Assembly: GCA_025997455.1 (NCBI GenBank) | Contig: BNUP01000043.1 | Coordinates: 1 to 16,572, forward strand | Reading direction: 5' to 3' | Source: Fibrobacterales bacterium | GTDB taxonomy: Bacteria > Fibrobacterota > Fibrobacteria > Fibrobacterales > Fibrobacteraceae | Length of the DNA: 16,572 nt | Part shown: positions 12,872-16,572 of the stretch, one piece after another | Layout of the letters: the number at the start of each line of letters is the position of its first letter | How positions within the stretch are numbered: the stretch's first letter is position 1 | Position numbers and translations under genes: made by a program | Notes under the pieces: model-generated | The model's database searches: none | What the model saw: only the letters and a program-made list of their open reading frames with translations | Told to the model about the DNA's origin: nothing

Positions 12872-14320
12872 CTATAATGCCAACATATATATATAAGAAT
12901 GCAAAAACGGGGCTACGCCAAAAAACAGCACGCCGAGTGTCAGCACCGAAAGCACAACCTTTTGTTCCGTAGAAATTGAAAACGGAGGCAATGCGGCAGA
13001 ACCGTCTTCACTCACCCACGCCGCTTTTATAATTTGCAAATAATAATACAACGCAATCACGCTGTTAATCGCCGCAAAACCCACGAGCACATAATTACCG
13101 ACAGATGCCGCACTCGCAAACACCATCCACTTTCCTATAAAACCCGCAAGCGGAGGAATGCCCGCCAAACTGAACGCCGCCACCGCAAACAACACCGCCA
13201 AAATAGGCTGTTGCTTTGAAAGACCTCGTAGGGAATCAAAACTTTCCGAACGGTCTTTACCGACTATGCCAATTAAAAAGAATAGGAGGTAATTTGAAAA
13301 TGCATAGAGGAAAAGGTAATATATAAACGATGCCGCACCAAGCCGCTCACTGCCGCATAGACCTATGAGAATATACCCCGCCTGTGCAATTGAACTGTAT
13401 GCCATAAATCGCCGAAGACGAGTTTGCCTGAGTGCACCCAAATTACCTATGAAAATTGTTGCCATTGCGAGCATTGTAAAAATCATTTGAAACACAAAGC
13501 CTATTTCCGCAAGCGGTTTATAAACGAGAACTCCGAGAAATGCAAGAGCGACGCCTTTTGAAGAGACGGAGAGATAAGCGGCTATGGGTGTCGGTGCGCC
13601 CTCATATACATCGGGAGCCCAAGTGTGGAAGGGGAAAAGAGTGAGTTTAAAACCTATACCCATAACGATAAAAAATATTGCAATTAAGAGCAGATTAAAG
13701 TCCGCTCCCGCATCAGATAAATTGCGAACCGCATCGGAAATTGCCTCAAAGGAAAGTCCGCCCGCAAATCCATAGAGATAACCGAAACCGAATAATTCCA
13801 CTGCCGTGGCTATTGACCCCATAAGTATATATTTCAGTGCAGCCTCCGCACCCAAGTCGTCCTTTTTGTTCCACGCGACCAAAAAATACATAGGAATTGT
13901 AGCGAGTTCAAGACCTATAAAAAGCGATAATATTTCCTGTGCCGACACCACAAGCATTCCGCCCACGGCTATAAATAACATTGCACTCAGGTATTCTGGT
14001 TTATTTTTTAAGGCGGCTTTCCCGTCCGATTTATGTGCAAAATAGCCGTTGCTGAAAAGCGATGCGAGAAGGAAAGATAAAAGCAACAACTCCCTGATTA
14101 AAATTCCAAAACCGTTCACATTCCAAGTTAGGAAAGATGCGGTTATATTCGCCGCTTGACCGTTTATACCGCACAGGGAAAAAATCGCGTATAGGATGAG
14201 CAAGAGTGCACTCCCCGCATTTGCCGTTGCGGCAGATATTTTTTGTGAAACAAAGCCGAGTGCAAGCACAAGAAACGGCAAGAGTATAAACAGAATGTCA
14301 AGAGTGATAAATGGAGACAT
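12872..14320 (-). CDS. nuoN: NADH-quinone oxidoreductase subunit N
   Basis: NuoN is one of the three antiporter-like membrane subunits of respiratory complex I that move protons. The 482-residue protein has about 14 hydrophobic segments and the family's key residues: Glu138 in GLELATIPMY, Lys163 in EAALKYIL, Lys225 and His232 in GFKLTLFPFHTWAPDVYEG, and Lys255 in SVSSKGVALAFL. The frame stays open upstream to 14461, but those 47 codons translate intergenic repeat (Pro/His/Thr-rich); the ATG at 14320 begins MSPFITLDILF like other NuoN proteins and gives the usual length. No Shine-Dalgarno site precedes it. The gene is unusual in having no nuoM or other nuo gene next to it in the window; purU lies upstream and an unknown membrane protein downstream. 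Confidence 0.93.
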   Translation of the reverse strand: MSPFITLDILFILLPFLVLALGFVSQKISAATANAGSALLLILYAIFSLCGINGQAANITASFLTWNVNGFGILIRELLLLSFLLASLFSNGYFAHKSDGKAALKNKPEYLSAMLFIAVGGMLVVSAQEILSLFIGLELATIPMYFLVAWNKKDDLGAEAALKYILMGSIATAVELFGFGYLYGFAGGLSFEAISDAVRNLSDAGADFNLLLIAIFFIVMGIGFKLTLFPFHTWAPDVYEGAPTPIAAYLSVSSKGVALAFLGVLVYKPLAEIGFVFQMIFTMLAMATIFIGNLGALRQTRLRRFMAYSSIAQAGYILIGLCGSERLGAASFIYYLFLYAFSNYLLFFLIGIVGKDRSESFDSLRGLSKQQPILAVLFAVAAFSLAGIPPLAGFIGKWMVFASAASVGNYVLVGFAAINSVIALYYYLQIIKAAWVSEDGSAALPPFSISTEQKVVLSVLTLGVLFFGVAPFLHSYIYMLAL

Positions 14321-14342
14321 AGAGGGGAAGATAGAAAATGGT

Positions 14343-14374
14343 GGGGTGTTGGGTATAGGGTGTGGGGTGTAGGG
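14343..14374 (+). other. Potential G-quadruplex upstream of nuoN
   Basis: Five runs of three or four G (14343-14346, 14351-14353, 14358-14360, 14364-14367, 14372-14374) with loops of 3-4 bases. It lies 23-54 bases upstream of the nuoN ATG on the template strand. The complementary C-rich CACCCTACACC sequence is the same low-complexity module found at about 8432-8463 and 12119-12155. Confidence 0.55.
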
Positions 14375-14456
14375 AGTGTAAAGTTGAGAGTGGGGAGAAT
14401 GGAATTGTAGTAGGGGCGTGGTTTTTAACCCGCCCTTGTAGGGGCGACCATTGTCC

Positions 14457-14513
14457 GCCATTGTTTATACAGATTATCTCAGGTTTCTTTTTAATTGGGC
14501 GGCTATACTTATT
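14457..14513 (+). repeat. 57-bp dispersed repeat, copy 2
   Basis: It matches 3881-3937 at 53 of 57 positions. It is preceded by TAGGGGCGACCATTGTCCG, a broken copy of the TAGGGGCGA hairpin. Noncoding, between purU and nuoN. Confidence 0.75.
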
Positions 14514-14522
14514 CAACAAATT

Positions 14523-14555
14523 ATTTTTTTTGGTGCACTCTATCCACACCGCGTT
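14523..14555 (+). repeat. Module-1 repeat, copy between nuoN and purU
   Basis: T-run, GGTGCACTCTATCCACACC and GCGTT, continuing into CCCTTTTGTGTCATAC exactly as at 8293-8311, but here leading into a different hairpin (14564-14602). Confidence 0.7.
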
Positions 14556-14563
14556 CCCTTTTG

Positions 14564-14602
14564 TGTCATACTCGTGCCTCGACACGATACACGAGTATGA
14601 CA
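14564..14602. terminator. 13-bp perfect hairpin after purU
   Basis: TGTCATACTCGTG (14564-14576) pairs perfectly with CACGAGTATGACA (14590-14602) over a 13-base loop, three bases after the purU stop. It corresponds to the TGTCATATTCGGG module at 8306-8332 and 11959-11985 with a different stem. Position suggests a 3'-end structure for the leftward purU operon; there is no U-run, so factor-independent termination is uncertain. Confidence 0.45.
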
Positions 14603-14604
14603 AT

Positions 14605-15453
14605 TTATAAAATAAAAGTTCGTCCGTCGCTTAAAAAAACGCGGTGCTCCAACCACAAACGGAGTGCGTAAAGCAGAGTGCGCTTTTCCACATCTTTACC
14701 AATTTGAATGAAGCCATCAATGCTCCCCGTGTCCGAGACTTGCTGAACGCTTTGCCAAATTATTGGACCTTGATCCAAGTCGGCAGTTGCGAAATGAGCG
14801 GTTGCACCTATGAGTTTCACGCCCTTAGCCCACGCTTGATGATAGGGTTTTGCACCTTTGAATGCGGGTAAAAATCCGTGATGTATATTTATTATGCGAT
14901 GTTTCCAAGCCTCGGTAAATTCTTTGCTCAAAATTTGCATATATCGGGCGAGAACAATTCCCTCCGTCTGTGAGGCGTGTAGAATTTCGTCAAATTTTTT
15001 CTCCTGTTCGGGTTTGGAAATGTCGCTCGGCACAAGAAAAAACGGTAAATTAAATTGGTGAGCAAGCGGTTCTAAAGTTGTGTGGTTTGAGATTATGCAG
15101 GTAAAATCACAAGGCAGTGCTCCGTCGCGGTGGTTCAGCAGGAGTTCGTAAAAGCAGTGGTCGGTGGTTGAGCCGAAAAGTGCTATTCGAATTTTGCGGT
15201 CGGCATTGTGCAATTGCCATTCCATTTTTTTTTCACCTTCCAAATTTGAAAAGTGTTCTCGAATTTTAGAGGCGGCATCGTTTTTGCACTCCACAAGCGC
15301 ACGCAAAAAAAATGTGCCTATATCCTCTGCCGTGTGTTGAGTGAGGTCTAAAATATTTGCACCGGTTTGTGCTATACCTTGGGTAAAAGTCGCAATTAAC
15401 CCGCTTTGGTCGGGGCATTTGACTTGCAAAATAAATTTTTGAGTATCGGACAT
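14605..15453 (-). CDS. purU: Formyltetrahydrofolate deformylase
   Basis: PurU hydrolyses 10-formyl-tetrahydrofolate to formate and tetrahydrofolate, balancing one-carbon pools and supplying formate in some bacteria. Numbered from the ATG at 15453 (282 residues; E. coli has 280): N-terminal ACT domain (about 6-80, VKCPDQSGLIATFTQGI), then a formyltransferase fold (about 87-265) with KIRIALFGS, Asn189 and His191 in INIHHGFLPAF, AKPYHQAW, and the acidic loop in GATAHFATADLDQGPII (216-232). Most relatives have Ser where Gly193 stands. The frame is open to 15504, overlapping the upstream gene, but the extra 17 residues are not family-like. No good Shine-Dalgarno site is visible; it starts 11 bases after the NlpC/P60 stop, so translational coupling is likely. 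Confidence 0.94.
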   Translation of the reverse strand: MSDTQKFILQVKCPDQSGLIATFTQGIAQTGANILDLTQHTAEDIGTFFLRALVECKNDAASKIREHFSNLEGEKKMEWQLHNADRKIRIALFGSTTDHCFYELLLNHRDGALPCDFTCIISNHTTLEPLAHQFNLPFFLVPSDISKPEQEKKFDEILHASQTEGIVLARYMQILSKEFTEAWKHRIINIHHGFLPAFKGAKPYHQAWAKGVKLIGATAHFATADLDQGPIIWQSVQQVSDTGSIDGFIQIGKDVEKRTLLYALRLWLEHRVFLSDGRTFIL

Positions 15454-15464
15454 CAAAGGATAAT

Positions 15465-16049
15465 TTAGAAATACCTTCTTGCACCCATATATCTCGGCAC
15501 CCAATATGAATCGCTAAGCGGAGTGACCGTTACGCCGCGATTTGTGCTCGCGTGAATCATTTTTCCGTCACCTACATAAAGTCCCACATGGCTGACAACT
15601 CCGCGCTCACCGAAAAACACCAAATCTCCAATAGTCAATTTGCTCTTTTCCACCGCCGTTCCCTGCTTAAACTCCTCTTTTGTTGTGCGGGGAATGTATA
15701 GATTTTCTTTTTCCGCAAAAACTCCAGAAACAAATCCGCTGCAATCGGTTCCGTTTTTTGTCGTTCCTCCGTAAAGGTATGGCGTGTCGAGCCAAGGCAC
15801 TAAAACAATGTCCCATTCGGCAATGCCCGTTATTGTTTGAGTTGAATTTTGAGATTTGGCGGGCGAACTTGATGAACTTGGTTGATTTTTTGCGGAAGTT
15901 TGAGGTTGTGAAGTTGCGGTTGTATAGGAAGTTGTTGTCGATTTTGCCGCACCGTTTGGCGATAAGGGTTTTAATGGAGCACAAGAAGTCAATAATAAAA
16001 ATATTATGCATTCCAATATTATGGCTCGCTTAGCACACACCTCGTTCAT
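15465..16049 (-). CDS. NlpC/P60-family cell-wall endopeptidase lipoprotein
   Basis: A predicted outer-membrane lipoprotein of 194 residues: signal peptide with lipobox LLTSC (Cys23), a Ser/Thr/Gln-rich linker (about 36-73), then an NlpC/P60 papain-like domain (about 75-194). Catalytic Cys103 lies in YGGTTKNGTDCSGFV, His154 in VVSHVGLYVGDG, and the third polar residue is His166 in MIHAST. Such enzymes (for example Spr/MepS) cut peptide cross-links or stems in peptidoglycan and help envelope growth; the exact bond is not deducible. GGAG nine bases upstream supports the ATG. It sits between the helical protein at 16064 (14-base gap) and purU, in one leftward operon. Confidence 0.92.
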   Translation of the reverse strand: MNEVCAKRAIILECIIFLLLTSCAPLKPLSPNGAAKSTTTSYTTATSQPQTSAKNQPSSSSSPAKSQNSTQTITGIAEWDIVLVPWLDTPYLYGGTTKNGTDCSGFVSGVFAEKENLYIPRTTKEEFKQGTAVEKSKLTIGDLVFFGERGVVSHVGLYVGDGKMIHASTNRGVTVTPLSDSYWVPRYMGARRYF

Positions 16050-16063
16050 TTATTTTTCTCCAA

Positions 16064-16572
16064 TTACTGATTACTCCTTGGCTGGTTAATCAGTGATTCT
16101 TTTGCTAAAACTTCACGATTTTGCTTGACTTTTTTCTCCATATCCGCAGATGGCTTTTGCTCTAAGCATTTGTCTAATTCGCTTATTGCCTCGTTTAACA
16201 GCGAATTTGCTTTTGCTTTGTTTTTTCGACTCGCGGCAAATTTATCTGCGGCAATTTTTCGCTGTTCTTCGCAAAAAGAATCTGCAGAACTCTGCTTTTG
16301 CGGCAGTTGTCCCTCTGCCCAAGCGATAGTTGCATTATCGGTTGTTATTTGCTTTAGACTATCTACCAAGTCTTCAATGTATGCAGATTTACCCGCATTT
16401 TTCAAGTTGCGAATTTGAATTACAAGGGAATTTATCGCCTCAACTCTTGCAGTATCAATTTCTGTTTCTGTGCCCGCATTAAGTCCAGCCCCTGTTTTTT
16501 CACCCGCATTTGCACTTCCCGAAAGTTTTTCATAAAACACATTTGCACTGTCTATCCAAAAATTTATCGCAG
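16064..16572 (-). CDS. Helical hypothetical protein, 5' end outside the window
   Basis: The frame is open from the window edge to a TAA at 16064-16066, giving 168 visible residues. An internal GTG at 16540 could be mistaken for a start, but the frame continues upstream as helical sequence (AINFWIDSANVFYEKL), so the gene most likely begins beyond the window. The visible part is nearly all alpha-helical, rich in Ala, Lys, Glu and Asn, with an SGSANAGEKTGAGLNAG linker and segments such as AWAEGQLPQKQ and LLNEAISELDKCLEQKPSADME reminiscent of tetratricopeptide-type helices. The family is not recognised. It is followed after 14 bases by the NlpC/P60 lipoprotein gene, so an envelope role is possible. 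Confidence 0.65.
   Translation of the reverse strand, partial: AINFWIDSANVFYEKLSGSANAGEKTGAGLNAGTETEIDTARVEAINSLVIQIRNLKNAGKSAYIEDLVDSLKQITTDNATIAWAEGQLPQKQSSADSFCEEQRKIAADKFAASRKNKAKANSLLNEAISELDKCLEQKPSADMEKKVKQNREVLAKESLINQPRSNQ
16066..16094. repeat. 8-bp inverted repeat at the stop codon of the helical protein gene
   Basis: ACTGATTA (16066-16073) pairs with TAATCAGT (16087-16094). On the coding strand it forms over the last codons and just before the GGAG site of the NlpC/P60 gene, so it might modulate translation of the second gene. It may be chance. Confidence 0.35.

Noticed and set aside
14321..14461. N-terminal extension of nuoN by 47 codons
   Set aside because: The extension translates the C-rich intergenic repeat and is not hydrophobic or family-like; the ATG at 14320 gives the normal length.
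15454..15504. N-terminal extension of purU by 17 codons
   Set aside because: It overlaps the end of the NlpC/P60 gene, and the family N-terminus begins at the ATG at 15453.
16538..16540. GTG as the true start of the helical protein
   Set aside because: The frame stays open to the window edge with protein-like sequence, so the gene is more likely truncated by the window.

Overview
The window comes from a motile Gram-negative (diderm) bacterium of moderate G+C content. The evidence is two lipoproteins with signal peptides ending in a Cys, a hook/hook-cap/hook-length gene cluster with sigma-54 promoters, a complex I subunit, and clear Shine-Dalgarno sites on many genes. The lamin-tail lipoprotein and the style of the intergenic repeats would suit a Fibrobacterota-like lineage, but nothing here proves the phylum.

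Layout. Positions 1-1593 read leftward: a partial AAA-type ATPase (cut by the window start), three hairpins, then a TauE/SafE-type membrane exporter. Positions 1849-3805 read rightward: an outer-surface lipoprotein with a lamin-tail-like C-terminus, then hisH. Positions 4012-7181 are a flagellar operon in the order seen in Bacillus: a YlxF/MotE-like membrane protein, fliK (hook length), flgD (hook cap). It is driven by a consensus sigma-54 promoter only 12 bases before the first start codon. flgE (hook protein, 8511-10868) follows with its own consensus sigma-54 promoter. Positions 11782-12212 are noncoding and full of repeats. Positions 12213-16572 all read leftward: a helical protein cut by the window end, an NlpC/P60 lipoprotein, purU, nuoN and a small two-helix membrane protein.

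The most unusual arrangement is a pair of RhuM-family genes, both antisense to the flagellar genes, that bracket flgE. Their C-terminal halves, which carry a phospholipase-D-like HxR(x4)D motif, differ by six bases in 511. Their first 40 residues are also nearly the same. The block between, holding the predicted DNA-recognition part, is unrelated in detail. This looks like a specificity-swapped pair kept alike by recombination. The same direct repeats could delete flgE.

The second theme is a dense set of short intergenic repeats. At least three hairpin families keep their linkers while both arms of the stem change together: an AGCCCTGNGGGCG-centred element, a TAGGGGCGA...TCGCCC hairpin, and a composite module starting TTTTTTTGGTG. 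Two copies of the first family sit between 14-16 base direct repeats; one of these duplicated the ribosome-binding site of fliK and the other the last codons of the lipoprotein gene, as expected of small mobile elements. No CRISPR array, tRNA or rRNA was seen.
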